Positions 44,037 through 53,436 of a DNA stretch of 64,000 nucleotides are shown in pieces. How positions within the stretch are numbered: the first letter of the stretch is position 1; every line of letters starts with the position of its first letter. Position numbers and translations under genes: made by a program. The notes under the pieces were generated by a model that saw nothing but the letters and a program-made list of their open reading frames with translations, searched no databases and was not told where the DNA came from. Source of the stretch: Saccharicrinis carchari (GTDB lineage Bacteria; Bacteroidota; Bacteroidia; Bacteroidales; Marinilabiliaceae); the NCBI RefSeq assembly GCF_900182605.1, contig NZ_FXTB01000005.1, forward strand, positions 1 to 64,000. The letters run 5' to 3'.

Positions 44037-44687
44037 ATGATTACAGCAAGAGGTATTAAAAAGCAATTTGGCGACTTGCAGGTGTTAAAAGGGATAGACC
44101 TCGATATCAGGCAAGGCGAGGTGGTTAGTATCGTTGGCCCCAGCGGTGCAGGAAAAACAACCCTATTGCAAATTTTGGGTACGCTTGATAAGCCCAACGC
44201 TGGTGAGGTAAGTGTAAACAATATCGCCATACAACAATTGAGCGAAAAGGAACTCTCGCGCTTCCGTAATGCCAATATTGGTTTTGTGTTTCAATTTCAT
44301 CAGTTGCTGCCCGAATTTAATGCGGTGGAAAACATTATCCTTCCCGCATTGATTGCCGGAAAAAATAAGGCCAAAAGTGAAGAGAAAGCACGTAGCTTGT
44401 TGGCCTTTTTAAATCTGCACGATCGGGAAACACACAAGCCTGCCGAGCTCAGTGGGGGCGAAAAACAACGTGTAGCCATTGCTCGTGCCCTGATAAATGA
44501 TCCGGCAGTGGTTTTTGCCGATGAACCCACCGGAAGCCTTGATTCGCAAAATCAGGAAGAATTGCACAAACTATTTTTTAAGCTACGCGACGAGTTTAAA
44601 CAAACCTTTGTAATTGTAACCCACGATTTGCATCTGGCTCACCGGAGCGACAGAGAGATAAAAATGAAGGACGGGTATATAGAGTAA
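44037..44687 (+). CDS. lolD: ABC transporter ATP-binding protein, LolD-like
   Basis: A 216-aa ATPase. Walker A is [10 protein letters not shown] near 35-44, the Q-loop is in [11 protein letters not shown] near 85-95, the signature is [15 protein letters not shown] near 137-151, Walker B is [12 protein letters not shown] near 157-168, and the H-loop is VTHD near 193-196. Sequence and size fit the LolD/MacB group that powers release of outer-membrane lipoproteins, which agrees with the many lipoproteins of this genome. No permease gene is next to it, so the pairing is inferred. It starts ten bases after the antiporter gene. Confidence 0.85.
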   Translation: MITARGIKKQFGDLQVLKGIDLDIRQGEVVSIVGPSGAGKTTLLQILGTLDKPNAGEVSVNNIAIQQLSEKELSRFRNANIGFVFQFHQLLPEFNAVENIILPALIAGKNKAKSEEKARSLLAFLNLHDRETHKPAELSGGEKQRVAIARALINDPAVVFADEPTGSLDSQNQEELHKLFFKLRDEFKQTFVIVTHDLHLAHRSDREIKMKDGYIE

Positions 44688-44839
44688 AGGGTGTTTAGTC
44701 ATAAAATAGCGTTCAGGGAGGGAGTAATCTCAATGTTTTTATTGTTATAGGTAAACACAGTAACGCTGAAGCAAAACGTAGGGTTATATGGCCACTTTGA
44801 AATATAGAGCGATCCTTGTGCGGCTGAATTAAAAAATAT

Positions 44840-45601
44840 ATGGAGCCAAAAGAACTCAAATCCTTTCTCGACGAAAAAGTGATGGCGTATAACGCCCCTG
44901 CCTTTATCGCATCCGATCCCATATCGTTGCCCAAACTCTTTTCCGAAAAGGAAGATATTGAGATTGCCGGCTTTTTGGCAGCTACCATTTCGTGGGGGCA
45001 GCGACAGGCCATCATTAAGGCAGGACACAGGATACTTAGCCTCATGGGACAACAGCCACACTATTTTGTGGTTAATGGTGATGTTAGTGCCATCCCCGAC
45101 GGCCCGGTATATCGTACTTTTAACGGTGCCGATCTAAGGTATTTTATTCTCGCTCTGAGAAATATATATGCCAACTATGGCGGACTCGAACAGGTATTTA
45201 CCGACGGATACATGCCCAATAAAAGTCTAAAAGAATCCATTGCCCACTTTCGCAAAGTGTTTATATCCTTTCGGCCGCCCGAACGCACAGGCAAACATGT
45301 GGCGAATGTACTTAAAAACTCATCGGCCAAACGCATTTGCATGTTTCTGCGTTGGATGGTGAGGGCAGATAGAATGCAGGTGGATTTTGGTTTATGGAAA
45401 AGGATAGATGCTGCCCATCTGATGTTGCCCCTGGATGTGCATACCGGTAATGTAGCACGTAAGTTGGGTTTATTAAGTCGCAAACAAAGTGATTGGAAAG
45501 CGGTGGAAGAAATAACAGCGCGGCTCAGGGAATTTGAACCGGCTGATCCTATAAAATACGATTATGCCCTGTTCGGTTTAGGAGTTTTTGAAAAGTTCTA
45601 A
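44840..45601 (+). CDS. TIGR02757 / DUF2400 family protein
   Basis: A 253-aa, mostly helical cytoplasmic protein of the TIGR02757 family, common in Bacteroidota. Family marks are EDIEIAGFLAATISWGQRQ near 38-56, FLRWMVRADRMQVDFGLW near 168-185, and LDVHTGNVARKLGLL near 198-212, a helix-hairpin-helix-like region. Relatives have been linked to DNA repair-type folds by similarity, but no reaction is established. It overlaps nothing and is followed after two bases by trmN6. Confidence 0.88.
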   Translation: MEPKELKSFLDEKVMAYNAPAFIASDPISLPKLFSEKEDIEIAGFLAATISWGQRQAIIKAGHRILSLMGQQPHYFVVNGDVSAIPDGPVYRTFNGADLRYFILALRNIYANYGGLEQVFTDGYMPNKSLKESIAHFRKVFISFRPPERTGKHVANVLKNSSAKRICMFLRWMVRADRMQVDFGLWKRIDAAHLMLPLDVHTGNVARKLGLLSRKQSDWKAVEEITARLREFEPADPIKYDYALFGLGVFEKF

Positions 45602-45603
45602 CA

Positions 45604-46314
45604 ATGGCCAACAAAGTCTTTAATTTTAAACAATTTGCCGTGCGCCAGGAAAAGGCAGCCATGAAGATTGGTACCGACGGGGTATTGTTGGGTGCCTGGG
45701 CATCGGTGAACAAAGTACAGTCTGTCCTGGACATAGGTACCGGGACCGGCCTTATTGCGCTGATGCTGGCGCAACGTACTACAGACGCGCTAATACATGC
45801 CGTAGAATTGGACCATGCGGCTCAAAGCGAGGCTGCGTTTAACTTTAAAGCGAGCCCCTGGAACAATCGTTTGAATGCCATACATGCTGATTTTAAAACT
45901 TGCCATTGGACCTCAAGCTATGATTTGATAGTCAGCAATCCACCCTTCTTTAAACATTCGCTGAAAAACCCTTGTGATAAAAAAAGTATAGCTCGCCACA
46001 CCGACAGCTTAAGCTATGACCAATTAATTAGAGGAGCAGTAAAATTGCTAAGCAATACCGGCAGGTTCTGTGTTGTTTTGCCGGCGTCCGAAAGAAATAA
46101 TTTCAAAAAGATAGCTGCGCAAGATCAATTGTACCTAAACAAAGTGCTCTACATTAAGCCAACGCCAAGCAAGCCTCCCAAACGCGTACTTATGGAGTTT
46201 TCGTTTGAAAACAAGCTTGGGATTGAGAATGAAATGATTATCGAAGAGTTTGGCAGGCACGGATACTCTGATGATTATAAACAACTGACCAAAGATTTTT
46301 ATTTGGGGTTTTAA
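45604..46314 (+). CDS. trmN6: tRNA1(Val) adenine(37)-N6-methyltransferase
   Basis: A 236-aa class I SAM methyltransferase of the YfiC/TrmN6 family. The SAM loop DIGTGTGLIALMLA is at about 43-56, the acidic motif is VELDHAA near 66-72, and the catalytic NPPFF motif near 116-120 marks N6-adenine chemistry. The opening FKQFAVRQEKAAMKIGTDG near 7-25 is the family's substrate-recognition start. It is two bases after the DUF2400 gene, so the two are probably translated from one transcript. Confidence 0.92.
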   Translation: MANKVFNFKQFAVRQEKAAMKIGTDGVLLGAWASVNKVQSVLDIGTGTGLIALMLAQRTTDALIHAVELDHAAQSEAAFNFKASPWNNRLNAIHADFKTCHWTSSYDLIVSNPPFFKHSLKNPCDKKSIARHTDSLSYDQLIRGAVKLLSNTGRFCVVLPASERNNFKKIAAQDQLYLNKVLYIKPTPSKPPKRVLMEFSFENKLGIENEMIIEEFGRHGYSDDYKQLTKDFYLGF

Positions 46315-46701
46315 AATACTGCGCAATACAAAACAGAACTGTTATAACACCCGCTATCACTTATTATTTTTTTTAGCTTATAAATTAGAATTTTAAGTCA
46401 TTATTCAATCTTATCGAAATAGTTTATTCTAAACAAAGAATATGTTATTAGTGAGGCTTGGTAAGCGCTATTTAACCTTTTTGCTACAGTGAATTAACTA
46501 TAAGATGTAGATAACCTTCTCCTTTTATATACACTTAATAGTGCGGCATAATTAAACCCCTCTTGTCATCTTTTTGGTAGATAATTAGCGTGGTTATAAA
46601 AAATCCGACTATTTTTAAATTGATGTAATGATATTTTATGCGTAATCTTTAAGTTTTACAGGATTCCGTATATTGCAGGGATTGACATTAATTTTAAGAT
46701 T
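46315..46701. other. AT-rich intergenic region
   Basis: About 390 bases before the HEAT-repeat gene. No ORF or RNA gene seen. TATATTGC near 46672-46679 resembles a -7 element with a mismatch at the end, 23 bases before the ATG. Confidence 0.4.
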
Positions 46702-47214
46702 ATGAAGAATAATTGGCAGGAAATGCGTGTTGAAGAGCTCATCCAGGTTTTTGGCACCGAAAACGGGAAAGACCGCGAAAAGGCCAGAGAGGCCTTGGTA
46801 AAAATCGGGAAGGGAGCTATTGCTTCCTTACTGGCGTTGTTGGAGCATCCAAAGTACATTTATCGTTGGGAAGCCATGATGACACTCAAAGATGTAGAGG
46901 ATGAATCGCTGGTGCCCGTGTTTATAGAGAAGTTAACAGACAAAGAACACGATATAAGGTGGATTGCTGCCGAGGGGCTTATTCGCCAGGGAGCAAAAAG
47001 CATAAAACCACTGCTATATTTATTGATAGAAAAATCCGAATCGGTTTTTGTGGTTGCCGGTGCGCATCATGTCTTTTATGTCCTTAAAAAAAACAATCAA
47101 CTTCCTAAAGGTTTTTTGTATGACGATATTATGCCATTGTTGGAAAACACGCGGCATACCGAACAGCTTAAAGTAGCTGGATATAAATTGTTGCACGAAA
47201 TAGGAGCATCGTAA
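46702..47214 (+). CDS. HEAT-repeat protein
   Basis: A 170-aa all-helical protein made of about four to five HEAT-like helix pairs: VEELIQVFGTENGKDREKAREALVKIG near 9-35, then ALLEHPKYIYRWEAMMTLKDV near 45-65, FIEKLTDKEHDIRWIAAEGL near 73-92, and LLYLLIEKSES. Such proteins are usually binding scaffolds. No signal peptide or catalytic motif is visible. The function is unknown. It converges with tsaE. Confidence 0.8.
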   Translation: MKNNWQEMRVEELIQVFGTENGKDREKAREALVKIGKGAIASLLALLEHPKYIYRWEAMMTLKDVEDESLVPVFIEKLTDKEHDIRWIAAEGLIRQGAKSIKPLLYLLIEKSESVFVVAGAHHVFYVLKKNNQLPKGFLYDDIMPLLENTRHTEQLKVAGYKLLHEIGAS

Positions 47215-47284
47215 ATATAAATACAAAACGTATTTTGTATTTATGCATGGCCAATCCTAAAAGTTTATACTTTAAATCTTAAAC

Positions 47285-47710
47285 TCAAAACTCGGTCACC
47301 TGAATTTCTCTGCTTTTGTTGTCGTCCAGCACGCTTATTTTAATGTCGTATCTTTTGCGTGGGAGCAGGGAGGCGATTTTTTCGGGCCATTCTACAAAGC
47401 AATAGCTATCGGAGTAAAAGTAATCTTCGTAGCCTAAATCAAGGGCTTCGTCTTCTTGTTTTAAACGATAGAAATCGAAGTGGTAAACGGTATCTCCTTT
47501 GGCGCTGTCGTACTCGTTTACAATGGCAAAAGAAGGGCTGTTAACCACATCAATTACTTGCAGTTGACGGCACAGGGCTTGTATAAAAGTGGTTTTGCCT
47601 GCGCCCATGCTGCCGTAAAAGCAAAATACAGCCGGTTTGTTGTAGCGGTTTATAAACGCTGCGGCTACCTCGTCTATTTTATCGATGGAGGGGATTAAAT
47701 AGGTATTCAT
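47285..47710 (-). CDS. tsaE: tRNA threonylcarbamoyladenosine ATPase TsaE
   Basis: A 141-aa P-loop ATPase that assists TsaB/TsaD in making t6A37 on tRNAs. The phosphate loop GSMGAGKTTF is near 33-42, the switch-like SPSFAIVNEY near 58-67, and the Walker B-type YHFDFYRL near 76-83, followed by EWPE near 108-111. The length is normal. The start is the ATG at 47710. It lies 41 bases after porX in the same direction; this porX-tsaE neighbourhood recurs in other Bacteroidota. Confidence 0.93.
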   Translation of the reverse strand: MNTYLIPSIDKIDEVAAAFINRYNKPAVFCFYGSMGAGKTTFIQALCRQLQVIDVVNSPSFAIVNEYDSAKGDTVYHFDFYRLKQEDEALDLGYEDYFYSDSYCFVEWPEKIASLLPRKRYDIKISVLDDNKSREIQVTEF

Positions 47711-47751
47711 ATGATTGGGGATTCTTATAGTCTGTAAATCAAATTCAAATT

Positions 47752-49314
47752 TTATTTTTTTGGCGATAACAGCACATACGGTATCAGCATTTCTTCCATA
47801 GAAACACCGCCATGCTGAAAGGTATCTTTATAATAGCTTACATAGTGGTTGTAATTGTTAGGATAAGCTAAAAAGTCCTCGTTAGTGGCAAATATATAGC
47901 TCGTGGATACATTTACCTTGGGTAATAGTATTTCCTCGGGTTTGGTGATTTCAAAAACTTCCTTCGATTTATAGTTCAGGTTTCTACCCTGTTTGTATCG
48001 TAAGTTGGTGGAAGTTTCTTTGTCGCCAATTACTTTTACCGGGTTTTTTACCCGAATGGTGCCGTGGTCGGTGGTGATGATTACTTTAACTTTTTCGTTT
48101 TCCAGGCGATCCAATAGTTCTTTCAATACGGAGTGCATAAACCACGATTTGCTTAGGGAGCGGTAAGCCGACTCATCGTAGGCAAGTTCCTTTATCATTT
48201 TACTTTCGGTGCGGGCATGCGACAGCATATCCACAAAATTAAATACCACTACCGACAAGTCATCGTTTAAAATATTGGAGTAACTGTCAATAAGCTGCTT
48301 GCCGCTTTCCATGTTACTTACCTTTTGGTACGAGTAGTTTATTTTTTGGCGGAAGCGTTTGAAAAAAGTGCCAATTAACTCACCCTCAAATTGATTTTTA
48401 CTACCCTCGCTGGTTTCGTCGAGCCAGTATTCGGGGTACATTTCTTTTATCTGTGCCGGCATTAAACCCGAAAACAAGCTATTGCGCGCGTATTGCGTGG
48501 CAGTGGGCAATATGCTGCTGTAAATCTCTTCTTTTTCGAGCCTATATGATTTAAGCACCTCTTGCTTTATCATGAGCCATTGGTCGAATCTGAAATTGTC
48601 GATCACCAGCATCACCACTTTTTCGCCATCTTCCAATAAAGGCAAGGTAACGTCCTTCATCAGTTGGTGCGACATCAGGGGGGTATGCTCATCGGCATGG
48701 TTGAGCCAATCGATATAATTGCGTTTTACAAATTTCACAAAGGCATGGTTGGCTTCAGTTTTTTGCATTTTCAGCACTTCGTCCATTTCGCCCTTGGTGT
48801 CCTCGAGTTCTATTTCCCAATATACCAACTGCTTGTACACCTCGGCCCAATCGGCAAAACTATACGAATCGTTTATTTTAAGTCCTATTTTGCCAAACTC
48901 GGTTTGATAGCTGCTGGTTGTTTTTTCAGCTACCAAACGGTGTTGATCCACATGTTTTTTTATGGTTAATAATATTTGTGTGGGATTAACGGGCTTGATT
49001 AGATAATCGGATATCTTACTGCCGATAGCCTGATCCATAATGTTTTCCTCCTCACTTTTGGTAATCATTACCACAGGGACCTCGGGTATCAGGTTTTTTA
49101 GTTTGCTCAGCACTTCTAAGCCACTTAAACCCGGCATATTCTCGTCCAGAAAAATCAGGTCGAAATGTTGCTCTTCTACCATAGCCAGTGCGTCCTGCCC
49201 ATTATTGGCAGTTTCTACTTCAAAGCCTTTTTCTACTAAGTAGAGTATATGCGCTTTTAGCAGGTCTATTTCGTCATCTACCCAAAGTATATTTATCTTT
49301 CTCGCATCAACCAT
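47752..49314 (-). CDS. porX: T9SS response regulator PorX (receiver + PglZ)
   Basis: A 520-aa response regulator. The receiver at about 1-125 starts ILWVDDEID and has the phosphate-accepting Asp in LIFLDENMPG near 55-64 and a conserved Lys in DYLIKP. A helical linker leads to a PglZ/alkaline-phosphatase-type domain at about 205-520. Metal and nucleophile residues are in LVIDNFRFDQW near 238-248, LPTATQYARNSLFSG near 269-283, and TTDHGT near 426-431. In Porphyromonas PorX is activated by PorY and controls T9SS genes through SigP. The size matches PorX. The start is the ATG at 49314; the longer frame to 49374 has no added domain. It begins ten bases after porW. Confidence 0.93.
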   Translation of the reverse strand: MVDARKINILWVDDEIDLLKAHILYLVEKGFEVETANNGQDALAMVEEQHFDLIFLDENMPGLSGLEVLSKLKNLIPEVPVVMITKSEEENIMDQAIGSKISDYLIKPVNPTQILLTIKKHVDQHRLVAEKTTSSYQTEFGKIGLKINDSYSFADWAEVYKQLVYWEIELEDTKGEMDEVLKMQKTEANHAFVKFVKRNYIDWLNHADEHTPLMSHQLMKDVTLPLLEDGEKVVMLVIDNFRFDQWLMIKQEVLKSYRLEKEEIYSSILPTATQYARNSLFSGLMPAQIKEMYPEYWLDETSEGSKNQFEGELIGTFFKRFRQKINYSYQKVSNMESGKQLIDSYSNILNDDLSVVVFNFVDMLSHARTESKMIKELAYDESAYRSLSKSWFMHSVLKELLDRLENEKVKVIITTDHGTIRVKNPVKVIGDKETSTNLRYKQGRNLNYKSKEVFEITKPEEILLPKVNVSTSYIFATNEDFLAYPNNYNHYVSYYKDTFQHGGVSMEEMLIPYVLLSPKK

Positions 49315-49324
49315 ATGGATTGTT

Positions 49325-52300
49325 CTAATAATTCGATTTGTAAAATTCCTGATATTGGCCAAACGATTCTTCATCTGATAATCGTAAAAAGTTATCGTTT
49401 GTAATGGGCAATAAATAGTTTTTTGTGCGGGCTATCTCTCGCATTAAAAAGCTGTTAAGCTTTACTTTCTTTAAAAAGGCGTCTGCTTCGTTGGCATTGG
49501 AGAAGCCTTTTGCCTTTATATAATAGTAATCCTCTCTCAGGGTGTTATGCTCCACCTCATATTTTGCACCGTAATTACTTTTGGTGTAATTGGTAAATAT
49601 GGTTCCTATTCGTTTGGTGTCGATGTGTCCTTTTTTAAACAAAATCATAGCATCGTGTCTACCCTCCTGCATGGTAAATATAGAAGTTGGCTTTTCAATA
49701 ACCGGTGTTTCTGTAATTACGGTTTCAGTAATTGGTGATTCTGCAATTGGCGATTCACTAATGGCTGTTTCAAGTTTTGCTTTTTCGATGGTAGCGCTGC
49801 TTTCTTCCGTTTTTGATGGCGCTATCTCTTGCGGTAATTCTTGTGTTTCTTGTGTTTCCTGTTTTGTCGCACTTTCATTAAGCGCTTTAGTTAATGCAGG
49901 TACTTCTGCTTCAAGGGTTTTGTTTTGGGCTTTCAGTGCCTCGCTTTGTTCACGCCTGCGCTCTTCCTCTAAATTTTTAAACGCTTCGGCAGAGAGATAG
50001 TTCTCGATAAAGAAGCTGTCGTACCTTTCCTTATCGCCCGATGAAAGTAAATACTCCATGTTATGTCCGTTAATTACGTACATCTGTTGGTATTCCAGAT
50101 TATCTACTTTAAAAATATCGTTACGTTCGCGCAGCGAGTAAAAATAATCGAGCGCTTCTAAGCGGTTATTAAAACCCGACACGCGGAGAACGATAGTTTC
50201 ATCGGGCAGTTGCGTCTGATCCATTTCATAATCGTTAAGCAAAAACTTGGAGAAGTTGTAATCGGCTATATTAAATCTGAGTCTGTTCAGATCCACTCCG
50301 GTATTCAGTAAAACAATCAGGGCATGCTGTGCTTTGTTATCTACCATGTACGAGCTTGCTGTTGTATCAGCAAGTTGTGCACCCCTCAGTTTGCGTTGTT
50401 CTTGTGTGAACTCCTGCGTTCGTTGCGCAATAAGGTTGCTGCTCACGGGCCCTTTAACAGGTGTGCGGCCTTCGGCATATAGTTTTAGCATCTCTGCAGC
50501 AAGGGGTGTTATTTCACTATTTGGATAATTTTGAGTAATGTCTTTAAGCTCCATTTCAAACTGCAAAGCATCCCCTGTTTTGGCGCGGGATAGTCCTGCC
50601 AGAAATTTAAATTTGGGTATCAGAGAACTTTCTTTATGTACCTGCAAGGCTTGCTGTAAATTGGCTATAGGGGTAGCAAAATCGTTGAAAAGGTACGCGG
50701 AGTAGCTTTCCTGATACAATGTTTCGATTTTTTTGTTGCGTGCTTCTCTTTTTTGGGCGTATTGCGGGTCGTTCAAATAGGCGGTAAATTCACCATCGGG
50801 GAACTTATCCATAAGCTTAGACTTTACGCGATTCATTGCTGCTACATCATTTTGTAATTCGTATCCCAGGTAAAGGTTCATCAAAGCATCTTCCAGGTAG
50901 GGGCCGTCCGGAAACCTGCTGACCAATTGCTCAAACGCATCTATGGCATAGGGTAGGTTATTTATCTCTTCTTTATAAATCAAGCCTTGATTCAACAGCC
51001 CTTCCTGTATGCGTTGTTGTGCCTCAAGCATAAGTTTGGGCGTAGATGGCAAGTCTTTTAAATACGATTCTCTTTTTAGGGGGTCTTTACCCTGGGTTCG
51101 GGGTAATTGGGCTGTAAGGAGCTCATTGCCGGGTATGCTGTCTTGGCCAAAAGGATCCTGGTCGGGAAATGGATCCCCCATATTTGCAAAGTCGGGTTGT
51201 TCTACGATGATCTCTTTGTTTGATCGACGCCAATTGTCCTCCAGATTCCGACGCCCCCAGCGCTTTTCAAACTCCAACTTGCCCATGCCCACTGAGGCTT
51301 GGTTGTAAAAGTACCATTTACCTCCCTGCGAAGGAGTGGATTGGGATTGGCTAAAGAGGGGGTCATAAAACAAATTGCCCCCTGCGTCTTCTTGTTCGGC
51401 TTTTTTAAGCGCTTCTAACCGTTCCTTTTCTTTCTCTATCAATCCATCTATAAAGGCATAACGCTGTGCTTCGGGCATGGCCATTATGGCTATCAGGCTA
51501 TCTTCGCGTTCCACCATATTTATATTTTTTACCAAACGGGCTAAATTTTCATGACGCGTTTTAATTGTGTCCAGCCCCCTAAAATTCTCATTCAGATTCA
51601 CCATCGCGGTATCTAAATAATAATAGGCCGGTTTGTATTGTGGACGTTCATAATATATTTCAGAAAGCTGATAAAACGACATGCCTTTTTGATGCTTGTT
51701 ATCGGTGCTTTTTTCAATGGAACGCAATAGGTTTTCCATAGCCAAATCCTCCTCATTCTCGGCTTTGTAGGCTAGAGCCAGCGCATAATAAATCTGATCC
51801 TCGTATTCCAAATTCCGCTTGTCGCGCAGCAATTTTTTTATTTCTTTTTTTACGGCATCTAATCCACCTTCTTCAAAAAGTACGCCGGCACGGTTTACCT
51901 TTGCATTAAACGCCATTTCGTAGGGTGGATTGGATTTTATTACCGCAAGGTAGCTTCGGCTTGCATGGGCATACTGCTTTCGTTTTTGATACAACTGCGC
52001 CAGAATGAAATTGTATCTGCGGTAATAATACTTTGACTTGGCTCCTTCTATGGCTTCCTTTAAAAAGGGAATGGCCTCGGCATACATGCCCTGGCGAATA
52101 TAGAAATCGGCATAGGTAGCCGCAAATAAGCCAAACAGTTTTGAGGGTGCTTTACCTTCGATGTCGTAATTCTCGAGCAGTATTTTTGCTTCTGCAAAAT
52201 CGCCCAGCTCAATGGCGCACCGGGCGTTCCATATCTCTGCTTCGTACCATTCGGGTCCTGTTTGAAATTCCCTGAACATGTAGGCAAAGCTTTGCTGAGC

Positions 52301-52741
52301 CAAATAATATTCGTGTTTGTAATAATGCGCTTTGCCAATTAAAAGATAAGCATTGTCAACCCACTTATTGTATTCGTTTTGGCTTAAAAACTTTTTGTAT
52401 TTAAGTGATTGATCATCGCGCTTTTTTTCGGGCTTTTTACGTATGGAGTGTTTTTTTATCAACTTGGCTCCTTTTTCTATGGCTCTGTCCATTTGACTGG
52501 AGGCTACCGATTGGCTGCCCGGCTTTGATTCGGGAAAAACGGCCAATAACTGCGTATAGTCGTCCTGATTGGCTTCTTCAATGGCTTCCACACCTTCCTT
52601 AAAGCTTTGATTGCCATTAAAATAAACGTTGTAATGTGCCGCTAGGTTATGGTAAGCACGGCTCAGGTTGGTGTTTTTATTGGTGGAGCAGCCCCAAATA
52701 AAAACGAGAAAAATCAGGGTATATGTGGTGTTAAATTTCAT
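49325..52741 (-). CDS. porW: T9SS lipoprotein PorW/SprE
   Basis: A 1138-aa TPR lipoprotein. The lipobox Cys is residue 18 (FIWGC). The opening region, SRAYHNLAAHYNVYFNGNQS near 27-46, is the family landmark. TPR-like helix pairs fill about 90-400 and 560-750. A disordered acidic, proline-rich segment lies near 900-1010, with repeats of Glu-rich words and SESPIAESPITE. A C-terminal domain (about 1020-1138) has a beta-alpha fold resembling a SPOR-like arrangement, though this is uncertain. PorW/SprE links the trans-envelope motor to the outer-membrane machine and is needed for secretion. An upstream frame start at 52792 is less likely than the ATG at 52741. Confidence 0.9.
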   Translation of the reverse strand: MKFNTTYTLIFLVFIWGCSTNKNTNLSRAYHNLAAHYNVYFNGNQSFKEGVEAIEEANQDDYTQLLAVFPESKPGSQSVASSQMDRAIEKGAKLIKKHSIRKKPEKKRDDQSLKYKKFLSQNEYNKWVDNAYLLIGKAHYYKHEYYLAQQSFAYMFREFQTGPEWYEAEIWNARCAIELGDFAEAKILLENYDIEGKAPSKLFGLFAATYADFYIRQGMYAEAIPFLKEAIEGAKSKYYYRRYNFILAQLYQKRKQYAHASRSYLAVIKSNPPYEMAFNAKVNRAGVLFEEGGLDAVKKEIKKLLRDKRNLEYEDQIYYALALAYKAENEEDLAMENLLRSIEKSTDNKHQKGMSFYQLSEIYYERPQYKPAYYYLDTAMVNLNENFRGLDTIKTRHENLARLVKNINMVEREDSLIAIMAMPEAQRYAFIDGLIEKEKERLEALKKAEQEDAGGNLFYDPLFSQSQSTPSQGGKWYFYNQASVGMGKLEFEKRWGRRNLEDNWRRSNKEIIVEQPDFANMGDPFPDQDPFGQDSIPGNELLTAQLPRTQGKDPLKRESYLKDLPSTPKLMLEAQQRIQEGLLNQGLIYKEEINNLPYAIDAFEQLVSRFPDGPYLEDALMNLYLGYELQNDVAAMNRVKSKLMDKFPDGEFTAYLNDPQYAQKREARNKKIETLYQESYSAYLFNDFATPIANLQQALQVHKESSLIPKFKFLAGLSRAKTGDALQFEMELKDITQNYPNSEITPLAAEMLKLYAEGRTPVKGPVSSNLIAQRTQEFTQEQRKLRGAQLADTTASSYMVDNKAQHALIVLLNTGVDLNRLRFNIADYNFSKFLLNDYEMDQTQLPDETIVLRVSGFNNRLEALDYFYSLRERNDIFKVDNLEYQQMYVINGHNMEYLLSSGDKERYDSFFIENYLSAEAFKNLEEERRREQSEALKAQNKTLEAEVPALTKALNESATKQETQETQELPQEIAPSKTEESSATIEKAKLETAISESPIAESPITETVITETPVIEKPTSIFTMQEGRHDAMILFKKGHIDTKRIGTIFTNYTKSNYGAKYEVEHNTLREDYYYIKAKGFSNANEADAFLKKVKLNSFLMREIARTKNYLLPITNDNFLRLSDEESFGQYQEFYKSNY

Positions 52742-53436
52742 ATTTATTAAGTTTTCTTCCATCTGCCATATGTAACTCTCAAGAAAATTCAATCATCTGA
52801 TGCTGAATAAATTATATGATAGAATTAACCTGCTCGTTTCATCTATTTAAGTTAAACCTTTAAAACCCGTGCGATTTTACAATCATTATCCGTTGTGGCC
52901 TAACTATTTACTCGAGCCTTCCAAGGGTTTGGGCAGGCTAGGCCGGTTTCATATATTACAAAAAACAATATCGACAAATGCAAGTACCGCTCCTATCTGG
53001 TATTGATTATAAAGATGTTTATATACTCAATTACTGTACCCCCGGTGGAATGTCGGAATGAAGCATTCTGCAGCAATCCGGGAAAACAGCATCCTGCCAG
53101 TTTTTCTGTTAATTATAATATTTAGTTTAAATGCTCAGTGTTAAGTTATTGATACTTATGTCCTACCCTTGTTGTCGCATTGGCGGTGTTACGCTAAATG
53201 CTTTAAGCCTTATGTTTCCTACTATGTACCGGTTAATCCCTACCACAGTTAAAACTACCTTTATACGAAAATATTATATCAAAAATTTAAAAATACCTTA
53301 TGGCTAAAAACAAATGTAAATATTGTTGATGTTTTGTAACTATTAGTTGGTTTTTTGAGTTAAATGTTAATGTGCAAACCTACCTGCACAAATTAAAAAG
53401 CAAATATATTTGAATTATCGCAAAAGTGAGCTATAA
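52742..53436. other. Divergent intergenic region before porW and the sigma-54 regulator
   Basis: About 700 AT-rich bases. It should hold the promoter of the porW operon (minus strand), but I see no exact TAnnTTTG there. The only clear element is the -7 box at 53405-53412 for the regulator. A small stem GAATG-AAG-CATTC lies near 53070-53083. No ORF, tRNA or sigma-54 -24/-12 site is convincing. Confidence 0.45.
53405..53412 (+). promoter_or_regulatory. -7 element of the sigma-54 regulator gene
   Basis: TATATTTG matches TAnnTTTG, 24 bases before the ATG at 53437. The -33 element is unclear. Confidence 0.5.

Noticed and set aside
52742-53436. Possible sigma-54 -24/-12 promoter (TGGCGGTGTTACGCTA near 53184)
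   Set aside because: Differs from TGGCAC-N5-TTGC at several key bases.
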